Positions 12,831 to 25,554 of a stretch of DNA of 64,000 bases are shown here, in pieces. A program made the position numbers and the translations under genes. Source of the DNA: Lepturacanthus savala (taxonomy: Eukaryota > Chordata > Actinopteri > Scombriformes > Trichiuridae); assembly GCA_030544235.1 (NCBI GenBank), contig CM060484.1, forward strand, positions 18,684,531 through 18,748,530. The letters run 5' to 3'. Positions within the stretch are counted from its first letter, which is position 1; the number at the start of each line of letters is the position of its first letter. The notes under the pieces are model-generated. The model worked only from the letters and a program-made list of their open reading frames with translations. It was not told the origin of the DNA and ran no database searches.

Positions 12831-13668
12831 TTTATATATTTATATCTTCTTCCGTAAAAAGTTTGGCTCGCTTCTCCTCCTAGGTTTTTGAGAAAACCCC
12901 CACAATAGTTATATCAAAACGACCGGCTCGGCCGGGAATGGTGTGGAATGACTTTTCTCAGAGATTCCCGTTACTATGGCGACGTAGTCGGAGTTTTCGT
13001 TCGGAATTTCGGCCCCATTCATTCCGGATGGGAGGCTAGAGTGGGTGATGTCATCGTTAGAGTGTAGAGGGAGAAAAAATGACCCTGAAAAAAACATTTA
13101 TAAATTGCCGGTGTAGCCACAATTTTAACCGCACATCAATAATTTTTACGTCAAAACGTAGGCCCGACCGTCCTGATCGCTCCAATATCACTATCCAAGC
13201 TGAAAGTTCAGCGGTTTTCTCGCTATGAGCCTCCAAGCGCAGCTTGGTCCCCCTTTTGCTCCCATTCAGTCCCATATTAAATTTGAATTTGAAAAACCTG
13301 GATTTTCCAAATCTTCCTACTTTTCAAACTGCTCCCGTGGGCACAGTTTTCAAGTTACAGAAATAAGAATTATATCACTATGACCGGGCGAGGGTTTGCT
13401 CTCAGAAAATATGATCATTTTTTCTCCATCTTTTACGGTTTTCGAATTATAAGCATTTGTTCGGCGTGTGGTCCGACCAGTGATAGCCTTTCTGCCTCCC
13501 CAGATTTTGTCGGTTAGTCATGAATTCAAATGCAGCAGAGCAGTTAGTCACCATGGTAACGGCCCAGCTGCTGCAGAGGGCTGATCAGACACTGAGCTGA
13601 TAGCTGATTGGCTGAATGGTTTTCATCAATAACTTTGGATCTAAAGGTTCCACAGTCACCAAACCTTA

Positions 13669-13872
13669 TAGGTGGCGGCGATAGCCGCCACATAAAGGTT
13701 TTATAATGAATAAATCTAATAGGTGGCGGCGATAGCCGCCACATACTGGTTTTATAATGAATAAATCTAATAGGTGGCGGCGATAGCCGCCACATACTGG
13801 TTTTATAATGAATAAATCTAATAGGTGGCGGCGATAGCCGCCACATAAAGATTTTATAATGAATAAAACTAA
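13669..13872 (+). repeat. Four 51-bp hairpin repeats (U3)
   Basis: Same array as in U4 and U2, period 51, four copies. Confidence 0.85.
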
Positions 13873-14932
13873 TAGGTTCAATCACCAAACCTAATAATTA
13901 AATAGTGGCAGTGATAGCTATAGCTGCCATCTATTGACCTGCATGACCCTTCATTTATTTAAGATATAAAATGCAGTGTTCCCAATGCATTTAAATAATA
14001 AACACAATAAGGAGTTTGGATTTACTCATGTTTTTAAAGATATTGCTATTACTTTGAAATCAACTGCATGTCAATAAACAAATTGAAAATATATTTTTTT
14101 ACATCAACTCACAATACTACACACAATACTGCATATGGAAATTCATTATTTGTTATGTCCTTGTATTCCTTAAATTTGAAATGGTCATATCTACTGTCAC
14201 ATATTACATATTACATTAATTCTAACATTATTAACCTTCTATTTTTAGAATGAATTTACTGTATTCAAAAATTATACATAATAAATTGTATTTTACAAAC
14301 TGGTATTTTAATTAGAAATTAATAGAATATTTATATAAGAGAATTGTACCATATAGTAATAGTTACATAACAGTATACTAACACTAATAGTATTATAATA
14401 CTCTATATTCTGCTACTACTATTCATAATATAATACATTGTAATTTTATTATATAAAATAATACAAAGTAACATTAATAATTATATAATTTAATATATGA
14501 CATAAAATAATAGTATGACAGTATATTCATATATTATATTTGGTTGTTTAATATTTATTTATTTATTTAATATTTTATTTCATATATTAATAATTACTTA
14601 CATTTTTAATCAAGTATCTGTAATAAATGAATTCAGATATATTATCTATTAGTGGCAGTAGTGTGGATCTGTATGATTTATTTAAGGTTAAAACTAAAAA
14701 ATCACAGTTTATTGGTCAGGAGACTCAAGAAAATAATAAAAACATTAAAACAAAGACATATTATAGAATATATCAGGATCACATCAAGAAAAAAAGGAGT
14801 AAAAACTATAAATACACATTTAAACTACTCAGGACTTTCAGGGGAAAATAAAGACTAATAAAATAATTATTTTTATTTTTTTTAATCTCTAAATCGTTGA
14901 ATTATCGTCATTTATCGGTTTCAGAATCGACG

Positions 14933-14974
14933 GAATCTTCTAGAAGGACTGACGTCATCATCCAGTATAAATAG
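14933..14974 (+). promoter_or_regulatory. Promoter of U3: HSE, CRE, TATA
   Basis: HSE 14933-14945, CRE 14950-14957 and TATA from 14966, identical to U4. Confidence 0.7.
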
Positions 14975-15994
14975 GCAGCAGCCATTTTGTTCTCCCCCTT
15001 TGACTCTCAGCTCCGCTCAGTGAACAAAGGACTTCGCTGCTGCTCCGCTCTTTGTTGGATTATTCGACGTATTTCGACGGAAATCGCCTTTTCCTGGATT
15101 ATTTCTTCGTTTTCTTGGATCCCGGACGCCTGTGACGCCTTTGGACCGCCTTCAACAGGTAAGATAGACTTTTCTTGATAAATTACTGTTTTTTTTTGCC
15201 TCGTCATCCCGTTAGCATTAGCCTGCTAGCTACTTCGCCTGAGTGCTTCTGACATAACTGCTGTTAGTTTTAGTATTTCAATGGTTTTATGTCCGTGTGG
15301 GAGTCTGTGTCCAAGACGAAAAGTTATATTTTTGTTAGTATTTGGATTTTTCGTCGTTTTTTACCGTGTGATGTTGTGTGATGTTAGCATAAATGCTGTT
15401 AGCCCTTTGTGTGTGTGTGTGTTCGCTCGCTCCTGTTACTTGACGACTTGGTGTGTGTTCATGTGAGGTTAATTGATATTTTTGACAGAATTCGTTATTT
15501 ATTAGTTTTTTTTGTCGTGTAAAGTATTGTGGTAATTGTTAGCATTAGCGCCGTTAGGCCGCTAGCTTGTTAGCCCTTTGTTCGTACCGTTAGCATTAGC
15601 CTGCTAGCTACTTCGCCTGAGTGCTTCTGACATAACTGCTGTTAGTTTTAGTATTTAAATGGTTTTATGTCCGTGTGGGAGTCTGTGTCCGAGACGAAAA
15701 GTTATATTTTTGTCAGTATTTGGATTTTTCGTCGTTTTTTACCGTGTGATGTTGTGTGATGTTAGCATAAATGCTGTTAGCCCTTTGTGTGTGTGTATGT
15801 GTCTGTGTGTGCGTGTTCACCCGTAATATGACTTGGTATGTGTTCCTGTGTGAGGTAAATTTATATGTTTGACAGAATTCGTTATTAGTTTTTTTATCGT
15901 GTAAAGTATTGTGGTAATTGTTTGCATTAGCGCCGTTAGGCGCTAGCTTGTTAGCCCTTTGTTTGATACTAACTACTGTTACTGTATTAGGAGG

Positions 15995-16035
<41 letters not shown>

Positions 16036-16345
16036 CTGCTTCGCTCGGTGACTCGATGTGTGTTCATGTGAGAGGTAAATTTATATTTTTTTTTCCTTTT
16101 TTCGTGTAAAGTATTGTGGTTATTGTTAGCATTAGCGCCGTTAGACCGCTAGCTTGTTAGCCCTTTGTGTGAGACACAACTACTGTTACTGTATTAGGAG
16201 GCTGTGTGCGTGTGCGCGAGTGTGAGAAAATCTGCTTTTGATCAATGAGCGTTTTTTAAGAACTAGTGTGATCTTAATGTAGTTAAAAGGTTTTCAGTTA
16301 AAGTGCATCATTATTTTAATGTCAGAATATTACTGTGAAGTTGGG

Positions 16346-16393
16346 GTGTGTGTAATTGAACATATTAATGTGATTTTGATCCATTTAACTGGT

Positions 16394-16425
<32 letters not shown>

Positions 16426-16463
16426 ATTGGACATAGTCATGTGATTTTTATGCATTTAACTGG

Positions 16464-16507
<44 letters not shown>

Positions 16508-16770
16508 TTGGACATAGTCGTGTGATTTTGATGCATTTAACTGGTTTTGTGTGTGTGTGTGTGTGATTGGACATAGTCATGTGATTTTGATGCATTTAAC
16601 TGGTTGTGTGTGTGTGTGATTGAACATAGTCATGTGATTTTGATCCATTTAACTGGTTGTGTGTGTGTGTGTGTGTGTGATTGAACATAGTCATGTGATT
16701 TTGATGCATTTAACTGGTTGTGTGTGTGTGTGATTGAACATAGTCATGTGATTTTGATCCATTTAACTGG

Positions 16771-16814
<44 letters not shown>

Positions 16815-17341
16815 TTGAACATAGTCATGTGATTTTGATGCATTTAACTGGTTGTGTGTGTGTGTGTGTGTGTGTGTGATTGAACATAGTCATGTGATTT
16901 TGATGCATTTAACTGGTTGTGTGTGTGTGGTTGAACAGTCATGTGATTTTGATGCATTTACCTGGTTGTGTGTGTGTGTGTGTGTGTGTGTGATTGAACA
17001 TAGTCATGTGATTTTGATGCATTTAACTGGTTGTGTGTGTGTGTGTGTGTGTGTGTGATTGAACATAGTCATGTGATTTTGATGCATTTAACTGGTTGTG
17101 TGTGTGTGTGTGTGTGTGTGGTTGAACAGTCATGTGATTTTGATGCATTTACCTGGTTGTGTGTGTGTGTGTGTGTGTGTGTGATTGAACATAGTCATGT
17201 GATTTTGATGCATTTAACTGGTTGTGTGTGTGTGTGTGATTGGACATATTAATGTGATTTTGATGCATTTAACTGGTTGTGTGTGTGTGTGTGTGTGTGT
17301 GTGATTGAACATAGTCATGTGATTTTGATGCATTTAACTGG

Positions 17342-17375
<34 letters not shown>

Positions 17376-17831
17376 TTGGACATATTCATGTGATTTTGAT
17401 GCATTTAACTGGTTGTGTGTGTGTGTGTGTGTGTGATTGAACATAGTCATGTGATTTTGATGCATTTAACTGGTTGTGTGTGTGATTGAACATAGTCATG
17501 TGATTTTGATGCATTTAACTGGTTGTGTGTGTGTGTGTGTGGTTGAACAGTCATGTGATTTTGATGCATTTACCTGGTTGTGTGTGTGTGTGTGTGTGTG
17601 TGATTGAACATAGTCATGTGATTTTGATGCATTTAACTGGTTGTGTGTGTGTGTGTGTGTGGTTGAACAGTCATGTGATTTTGATGCATTTACCTGGTTG
17701 TGTGTGTGTGTGTGTGTGTGATTGAACATAGTCATGTGATTTTGATGCATTTAACTGGTTGTGTGTGTGTGTGTGTGTGTGTGTGATTGAACATAGTCAT
17801 GTGATTTTGATCCATTTAACTGGTTGTGTGT
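16346..17831 (+). repeat. GT minisatellite of U3
   Basis: As U1, with GT-tract length changes; junction at 17831/17832. Confidence 0.85.
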
Positions 17832-19151
17832 AAGTAAGACTTATTCGTCATTTTATAATCTGCTTGGTTGTTGTGTTTTTCCAGTTAATGCATCTACACT
17901 GTAATATCACTAAAGAATGTTAATGGTCATTGATAGTAACTGGTCATTGATAGTAACTGGTCGCCTCACTTTACCACCTTCTACAGCGGCTCCACTGACA
18001 GCATCCTGACCTACAACATCACTTCCTGGTTCAGCAGCTGCAGTTTCCATGGACAACAAAGAGAGCCAATCAGGACCGATGAAGACCGCCTACAGAACCG
18101 TTGCTGCTCCTGTCTCATCCTGATGGCGCTCTACCAACAGCAATGCATTCACACAGCTACCTCCACCATCAAAGACCCACTCCACCCTTCACTATGATCA
18201 ACATGTTTTACAAGCTGTAGGGCTTCAAGTGGACTGAATCCCCCCACACACACACTCACTGACACCCTGAACCCCCCAAACACACACCACCCCCCCCAGC
18301 TAGACAACAACCAAGGACAAGGTTTGAACTGATTTAAGGACATGTCTGAATTACTTTAAACAGCACTGGATTGGAGACATTGAAGCACCTTTTACTGAAC
18401 CTCTGAAATTATTTGGTTATTAATGCTGTGAAATACTGTTTTAAATATGTGATTGAAAATATATTTTTATATAGATAGAAATTGTTAGTAGTCATTTAAT
18501 CACCATTTTCTTTTAATGTAATGTCAATGATGAGAAGCAATTTAATTTCAGACTGAATGTAAATGTGGAGTGAAATGACAATAAAGTTAACTTTGAATGT
18601 TAAATCTAATGTCTGAGGATTTTAATAACATACATAGATGTACTGTGAAGTTTTTAGGGTAAGTATGTTATACATGGATATTAATACATTATATATAGAT
18701 ATTTTTATATAATTGACATAAATACATGAATAAATTAATTTAAATGAAATAATGTATTAATGAGGTATAGAGCTACATATCAAAGACATCACATCTCATA
18801 AGAAAACCCTCCTCAATGCTGATGTTAGAAAATATCTTTACTTGGAGGATAAAATTCAGTTTTTGACTTAGAAGCAGTGGGTCTCTGTCAGTGATGTCAT
18901 CATCACCATGGAAACACCACAGCTTGGTGGCTAAGGTGATTTCTCTGAAAGGGCTGAAAGCTGATTGGTCAATAGTTTTTCATCAATAACTTTGGATCTG
19001 AAGTCCCCACAACCATCAAACTTTGTAGTATCAATAAAGAGGACCCCCCCATCCCATCCATGGCATCACCTTTACATTAAACTGCAGCAAGGACCCCCGA
19101 CACCCCCAGAGCCCAGCCCCAACTCTCACAATTTCCGCGGGAATTGTCTAG

Positions 19152-20115
19152 TGTTAACTATACAATCTTGCTCTCCAGAACTTTGGCTCGCTTCTCCTCC
19201 TAGGGTTTTGAGAAAACCCAGACAATATATATATCAAATCGACCGGCTCGGCCGGGAATGGTGTGGAATGACTTTTCTCAGAGATTCCCGTTACTATGGC
19301 GACGTAGTGCCCGTTTTTATGTTCCCATTCACTTTGAATGGGAGAGCCCCTGGAGGCCAGAGGGGATGATGTCATCGTTAGAGTGCAGCCACCCTGAGAA
19401 CCTCTGAAAAAAATGTCTTTGACTCACTGGTACGGCCACAATTTTAACAGCACATCCATGGTTCTTATATCAAAACGTAGCCACGACCGTCCTGATCACT
19501 CCAATATAACTATCAAAGCTGAGAGTTATACGGTTTCAGTGCTATAACCCTCAAAGTGCAGCTTGGTCCCTGTCTTCTCTCATTCACTCCCATATTAAAT
19601 TTGAATTTGAAAAATCCTCAGCTCTCCACATCTTCCTACTTTTAAATCTGATGCTGTACTCACATTTTTCCACTTACAGAAATAAAAATTATATCAGTAC
19701 GACCGGGCGAAGGTCTGCTCTCAGAAAATATTATACTTTACTCAGACAACTTTATAGTTTTTGAATTAGAAGCAGGTGTTTGACAGATGCACCTGGCTGA
19801 CTGACCACTATTTGTGATTGAGTCAACAGTTAGAGCAGCAGTGGGTCTGTGTCAGTGACGTCATCATCACCATGGAAACACCACAGCTTGGGGGCTGCCA
19901 TGTTTTCTCTGTCAGGGCTGGAAGCTGATTGGTCAATAGATTTTCATCAATAACTTTGGATCTAAAGTCCCCACACCCACCAAACTTGGTCAGAATGACA
20001 AAGAGGACCCCCCCATCCCATCCATGGCATCACCTTTACATTAAACTGCAGCAAGGACCCCCGACACCCCCAGAGCCCAGCCCCAACTCTCACAATTTCC
20101 GCGGGAATTGTCTAG
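19152..20115 (+). mobile_element. S2: short non-autonomous Helentron, about 964 bp
   Basis: Second copy of the short class, apparently identical to S1. It starts TGTTAACTATACAATCTTGC and ends with the palindrome and CTAG (20112-20115). It differs from S1 only in what follows: S1 is followed by the 115-bp 5' cruciform module, whereas S2 is followed directly by TTTATATATTTATA of U4. No coding content was recognised. Confidence 0.75.
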
Positions 20116-20953
20116 TTTATATATTTATATCTTCTTCCGTAAAAAGTTTGGCTCGCTTCTCCTCCTAGGTTTTTGAGAAAACCCCCACAATAGTTATATC
20201 AAAACGACCGGCTCGGCCGGGAATGGTGTGGAATGACTTTTCTCAGAGATTCCCGTTACTATGGCGACGTAGTCGGAGTTTTCGTTCGGAATTTCGGCCC
20301 CATTCATTCCGGATGGGAGGCTAGAGTGGGTGATGTCATCGTTAGAGTGTAGAGGGAGAAAAAATGACCCTGAAAAAAACATTTATAAATTGCCGGTGTA
20401 GCCACAATTTTAACCGCACATCAATAATTTTTACGTCAAAACGTAGGCCCGACCGTCCTGATCGCTCCAATATCACTATCCAAGCTGAAAGTTCAGCGGT
20501 TTTCTCGCTATGAGCCTCCAAGCGCAGCTTGGTCCCCCTTTTGCTCCCATTCAGTCCCATATTAAATTTGAATTTGAAAAACCTGGATTTTCCAAATCTT
20601 CCTACTTTTCAAACTGCTCCCGTGGGCACAGTTTTCAAGTTACAGAAATAAGAATTATATCACTATGACCGGGCGAGGGTTTGCTCTCAGAAAATATGAT
20701 CATTTTTTCTCCATCTTTTACGGTTTTCGAATTATAAGCATTTGTTCGGCGTGTGGTCCGACCAGTGATAGCCTTTCTGCCTCCCCAGATTTTGTCGGTT
20801 AGTCATGAATTCAAATGCAGCAGAGCAGTTAGTCACCATGGTAACGGCCCAGCTGCTGCAGAGGGCTGATCAGACACTGAGCTGATAGCTGATTGGCTGA
20901 ATGGTTTTCATCAATAACTTTGGATCTAAAGGTTCCACAGTCACCAAACCTTA

Positions 20954-21157
20954 TAGGTGGCGGCGATAGCCGCCACATAAAGGTTTTATAATGAATAAAT
21001 CTAATAGGTGGCGGCGATAGCCGCCACATACTGGTTTTATAATGAATAAATCTAATAGGTGGCGGCGATAGCCGCCACATACTGGTTTTATAATGAATAA
21101 ATCTAATAGGTGGCGGCGATAGCCGCCACATAAAGATTTTATAATGAATAAAACTAA
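20954..21157 (+). repeat. Four 51-bp hairpin repeats (U4)
   Basis: There are four tandem copies with period 51. Each holds the perfect inverted repeat GTGGCGGC-GATA-GCCGCCAC followed by an AT-rich spacer with TTTTATAATGAATAAA. The equivalent arrays are at 6271-6474 (U2), 13669-13872 (U3), 44926-45129 (U5) and 51360-51563 (U6); only the last repeat of U1 is visible at 1-53. The regular spacing of stable GC hairpins in AT-rich DNA could bind a protein dimer or serve in replication (inference). Long open frames across it are repeat artefacts. Confidence 0.85.
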
Positions 21158-21279
21158 TAGGTTCAATCACCAAACCTAATAATTAAATAGTGGCAGTGAT
21201 AGCTATAGCTGCCATCTATTGACCTGCATGACCCTTCATTTATTTAAGATATAAAATGCAGTGTTCCCAATGCATTTAA

Positions 21280-22190
21280 ATAATAAACACAATAAGGAGT
21301 TTGGATTTACTCATGTTTTTAAAGATATTGCTATTACTTTGAAATCAACTGCATGTCAATAAACAAATTGAAAATATATTTTTTTACATCAACTCACAAT
21401 ACTACACACAATACTGCATATGGAAATTCATTATTTGTTATGTCCTTGTATTCCTTAAATTTGAAATGGTCATATCTACTGTCACATATTACATATTACA
21501 TTAATTCTAACATTATTAACCTTCTATTTTTAGAATGAATTTACTGTATTCAAAAATTATACATAATAAATTGTATTTTACAAACTGGTATTTTAATTAG
21601 AAATTAATAGAATATTTATATAAGAGAATTGTACCATATAGTAATAGTTACATAACAGTATACTAACACTAATAGTATTATAATACTCTATATTCTGCTA
21701 CTACTATTCATAATATAATACATTGTAATTTTATTATATAAAATAATACAAAGTAACATTAATAATTATATAATTTAATATATGACATAAAATAATAGTA
21801 TGACAGTATATTCATATATTATATTTGGTTGTTTAATATTTATTTATTTATTTAATATTTTATTTCATATATTAATAATTACTTACATTTTTAATCAAGT
21901 ATCTGTAATAAATGAATTCAGATATATTATCTATTAGTGGCAGTAGTGTGGATCTGTATGATTTATTTAAGGTTAAAACTAAAAAATCACAGTTTATTGG
22001 TCAGGAGACTCAAGAAAATAATAAAAACATTAAAACAAAGACATATTATAGAATATATCAGGATCACATCAAGAAAAAAAGGAGTAAAAACTATAAATAC
22101 ACATTTAAACTACTCAGGACTTTCAGGGGAAAATAAAGACTAATAAAATAATTATTTTTATTTTTTTTAATCTCTAAATCGTTGAATTAT
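21280..22190 (+). other. AT-rich block upstream of the promoter (U4)
   Basis: About 0.9 kb of very AT-rich DNA with many TATA/ATAATA words, present in every U unit (for example 180-1085 in U1). It holds one open frame of 74 codons (listed separately) and otherwise nothing I recognise. Its composition contrasts sharply with the GC-rich flanks; it may be an easily unwound region or simply non-coding filler. Confidence 0.6.
21912..22136 (+). CDS. Possible 74-codon ORF upstream of the Helentron promoter (doubtful)
   Basis: A lysine-rich 74-aa frame starting MNSDILSISGSS and ending KLLRTFRGK, intact in all six units (809, 7229, 14627, 21912, 45884 and 52318). I do not recognise the product. It lies in AT-rich DNA, ends about 80 bp before the heat-shock element, and has no visible promoter of its own. 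Because all copies are near-identical, its conservation carries no evidence of selection. A chance frame or a worn captured fragment is as likely as a gene. Confidence 0.15.
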   Translation: MNSDILSISGSSVDLYDLFKVKTKKSQFIGQETQENNKNIKTKTYYRIYQDHIKKKRSKNYKYTFKLLRTFRGK

Positions 22191-22217
22191 CGTCATTTAT
22201 CGGTTTCAGAATCGACG

Positions 22218-22259
22218 GAATCTTCTAGAAGGACTGACGTCATCATCCAGTATAAATAG
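22218..22259 (+). promoter_or_regulatory. Helentron promoter of U4: heat-shock element, CRE, TATA box
   Basis: GAAtcTTCtaGAA at 22218-22230 is a perfect three-unit heat-shock factor site. The palindromic CRE/ATF site TGACGTCA is at 22235-22242 and TATAAATAG at 22251-22259, all within 42 bp and in the usual order for a stress-responsive RNA polymerase II promoter. Transcription should start about 30 bp downstream, near 22280. The same cluster sits at HSE 1115, 7535, 14933, 46190 and 52624 in the other large units, so even coding-deficient copies keep it. Response to heat or cAMP is inferred from the motifs. Confidence 0.75.
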
Positions 22260-22279
22260 GCAGCAGCCATTTTGTTCTC

Positions 22280-22443
22280 CCCCTTTGACTCTCAGCTCCG
22301 CTCAGTGAACAAAGGACTTCGCTGCTGCTCCGCTCTTTGTTGGATTATTCGACGTATTTCGACGGAAATCGCCTTTTCCTGGATTATTTCTTCGTTTTCT
22401 TGGATCCCGGACGCCTGTGACGCCTTTGGACCGCCTTCAACAG
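22280..22443 (+). other. Non-coding first exon of the Helentron transcript (U4)
   Basis: From the inferred start about 30 bp after TATA to a strong donor CAACAG|GTAAGA at 22443/22444. The exon contains no ATG, so it is a leader. Joined to the acceptor at 27472 it gives CAACAGGATGCC, with A at -3 of the start codon, a good initiation context. The identical exon and donor are kept in every large unit (donor after 1340, 7760, 15158, 46415 and 52849). In the deleted units it could splice only to an acceptor in the 3' region, giving short non-coding RNAs (inference). Confidence 0.65.
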
Positions 22444-23279
22444 GTAAGATAGACTTTTCTTGATAAATTACTGTTTTTTTTTGCCTCGTCATCCCGTTAG
22501 CATTAGCCTGCTAGCTACTTCGCCTGAGTGCTTCTGACATAACTGCTGTTAGTTTTAGTATTTCAATGGTTTTATGTCCGTGTGGGAGTCTGTGTCCAAG
22601 ACGAAAAGTTATATTTTTGTTAGTATTTGGATTTTTCGTCGTTTTTTACCGTGTGATGTTGTGTGATGTTAGCATAAATGCTGTTAGCCCTTTGTGTGTG
22701 TGTGTGTTCGCTCGCTCCTGTTACTTGACGACTTGGTGTGTGTTCATGTGAGGTTAATTGATATTTTTGACAGAATTCGTTATTTATTAGTTTTTTTTGT
22801 CGTGTAAAGTATTGTGGTAATTGTTAGCATTAGCGCCGTTAGGCCGCTAGCTTGTTAGCCCTTTGTTCGTACCGTTAGCATTAGCCTGCTAGCTACTTCG
22901 CCTGAGTGCTTCTGACATAACTGCTGTTAGTTTTAGTATTTAAATGGTTTTATGTCCGTGTGGGAGTCTGTGTCCGAGACGAAAAGTTATATTTTTGTCA
23001 GTATTTGGATTTTTCGTCGTTTTTTACCGTGTGATGTTGTGTGATGTTAGCATAAATGCTGTTAGCCCTTTGTGTGTGTGTATGTGTCTGTGTGTGCGTG
23101 TTCACCCGTAATATGACTTGGTATGTGTTCCTGTGTGAGGTAAATTTATATGTTTGACAGAATTCGTTATTAGTTTTTTTATCGTGTAAAGTATTGTGGT
23201 AATTGTTTGCATTAGCGCCGTTAGGCGCTAGCTTGTTAGCCCTTTGTTTGATACTAACTACTGTTACTGTATTAGGAGG

Positions 23280-23320
<41 letters not shown>

Positions 23321-23630
23321 CTGCTTCGCTCGGTGACTCGATGTGTGTTCATGTGAGAGGTAAATTTATATTTTTTTTTCCTTTTTTCGTGTAAAGTATT
23401 GTGGTTATTGTTAGCATTAGCGCCGTTAGACCGCTAGCTTGTTAGCCCTTTGTGTGAGACACAACTACTGTTACTGTATTAGGAGGCTGTGTGCGTGTGC
23501 GCGAGTGTGAGAAAATCTGCTTTTGATCAATGAGCGTTTTTTAAGAACTAGTGTGATCTTAATGTAGTTAAAAGGTTTTCAGTTAAAGTGCATCATTATT
23601 TTAATGTCAGAATATTACTGTGAAGTTGGG
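22444..23630 (+). repeat. Intron 1, proximal part: about 378-bp tandem duplication
   Basis: After the donor the intron carries a duplicated block that begins GTTAGCATTAGCCTGCTAGC and includes a ttatgtccgtgtgggagtct stretch. The copies start near 22496 and 22874 in U4, with a third, worn copy around 23200-23450 and a short (GT)n-(GC)n tract near 23280-23320. The same structure is in all U units (for example 1393 and 1771 in U1). No coding signal is seen. Confidence 0.65.
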
Positions 23631-23678
23631 GTGTGTGTAATTGAACATATTAATGTGATTTTGATCCATTTAACTGGT

Positions 23679-23713
<35 letters not shown>

Positions 23714-23750
23714 TTGGACATAGTCATGTGATTTTTATGCATTTAACTGG

Positions 23751-23782
<32 letters not shown>

Positions 23783-24045
23783 TTGGACATAGTCGTGTGA
23801 TTTTGATGCATTTAACTGGTTTTGTGTGTGTGTGTGTGTGATTGGACATAGTCATGTGATTTTGATGCATTTAACTGGTTGTGTGTGTGTGTGATTGAAC
23901 ATAGTCATGTGATTTTGATCCATTTAACTGGTTGTGTGTGTGTGTGTGTGTGTGATTGAACATAGTCATGTGATTTTGATGCATTTAACTGGTTGTGTGT
24001 GTGTGTGATTGAACATAGTCATGTGATTTTGATCCATTTAACTGG

Positions 24046-24091
<46 letters not shown>

Positions 24092-24615
24092 TTGAACATA
24101 GTCATGTGATTTTGATGCATTTAACTGGTTGTGTGTGTGTGTGTGTGTGTGTGTGATTGAACATAGTCATGTGATTTTGATGCATTTAACTGGTTGTGTG
24201 TGTGTGGTTGAACAGTCATGTGATTTTGATGCATTTACCTGGTTGTGTGTGTGTGTGTGTGTGTGTGTGATTGAACATAGTCATGTGATTTTGATGCATT
24301 TAACTGGTGTGTGTGTGTGTGTGTGTGTGTGATTGAACATAGTCATGTGATTTTGATGCATTTAACTGGTTGTGTGTGTGTGTGTGTGTGTGTGGTTGAA
24401 CAGTCATGTGATTTTGATGCATTTACCTGGTTGTGTGTGTGTGTGTGTGTGTGTGTGATTGAACATAGTCATGTGATTTTGATGCATTTAACTGGTTGTG
24501 TGTGTGTGTGTGATTGGACATATTAATGTGATTTTGATGCATTTAACTGGTTGTGTGTGTGTGTGTGTGTGTGTGTGATTGAACATAGTCATGTGATTTT
24601 GATGCATTTAACTGG

Positions 24616-24649
<34 letters not shown>

Positions 24650-25522
24650 TTGGACATATTCATGTGATTTTGATGCATTTAACTGGTGTGTGTGTGTGTG
24701 TGTGTGTGTGATTGAACATAGTCATGTGATTTTGATGCATTTAACTGGTTGTGTGTGTGATTGAACATAGTCATGTGATTTTGATGCATTTAACTGGTTG
24801 TGTGTGTGTGTGTGTGGTTGAACAGTCATGTGATTTTGATGCATTTACCTGGTTGTGTGTGTGTGTGTGTGTGTGTGATTGAACATAGTCATGTGATTTT
24901 GATGCATTTAACTGGTTGTGTGTGTGTGTGTGTGTGGTTGAACAGTCATGTGATTTTGATGCATTTACCTGGTTGTGTGTGTGTGTGTGTGTGTGATTGA
25001 ACATAGTCATGTGATTTTGATGCATTTAACTGGTTGTGTGTGTGTGTGTGTGTGTGTGTGATTGAACATAGTCATGTGATTTTGATCCATTTAACTGGTT
25101 GTGTGTGTGTGTGTGTGTGTGTGTGAGATTGAACATAGTCATGTGATTTTGATCCATTTAACTGGTTGTGTGTGTGTGTGTGTGTGATATTGAACATAGT
25201 CATGTGATTTTGATCCATTTAACTGGTGTGTGTGTGTGTGTGTGTGTGTGTGTGATTGAACATAGTCATGTGATTTTGATCCATTTAACTGGTTGTGTGT
25301 GTGTGTGTGTGTGTGTGATTGAATATAGTCATGTGATTTTGATCCATTTAACTGGTTGTGTGTGTGTGTGTGTGTGTGGTTGAACATAGTCATGTGATTT
25401 TGATCCATTTAACTGTGTGTGTGTGTGTGATTGAACATAGTCATGTGATTTTGATCCATTTAACTGGTTGTGTGTGTGTGTGTGATTGAACATAGTCATG
25501 TGATTTTGATCCATTTAACTGG

Positions 25523-25554
<32 letters not shown>

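Larger units (their letters stand above)
12716..19151 (+). mobile_element. U3: complete 6436-bp non-autonomous Helentron
   Basis: Same organisation as U2. It has a 5' cruciform module (12716-12830), 51-bp hairpin array (13669-13872), HSE (14933), CRE (14950), TATA (14966), exon 1 donor after 15158, intron minisatellite (about 16346-17831), deletion junction 17831/17832, LINE RT fossil (17976-18197), AATAAA (18580) and 3' CTAG (19148-19151). It differs from U2 mainly in the lengths of GT tracts. The identical deletion junction shows that U3 and the other 6.4-kb units descend from one deleted founder rather than from separate deletions. Confidence 0.85.
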
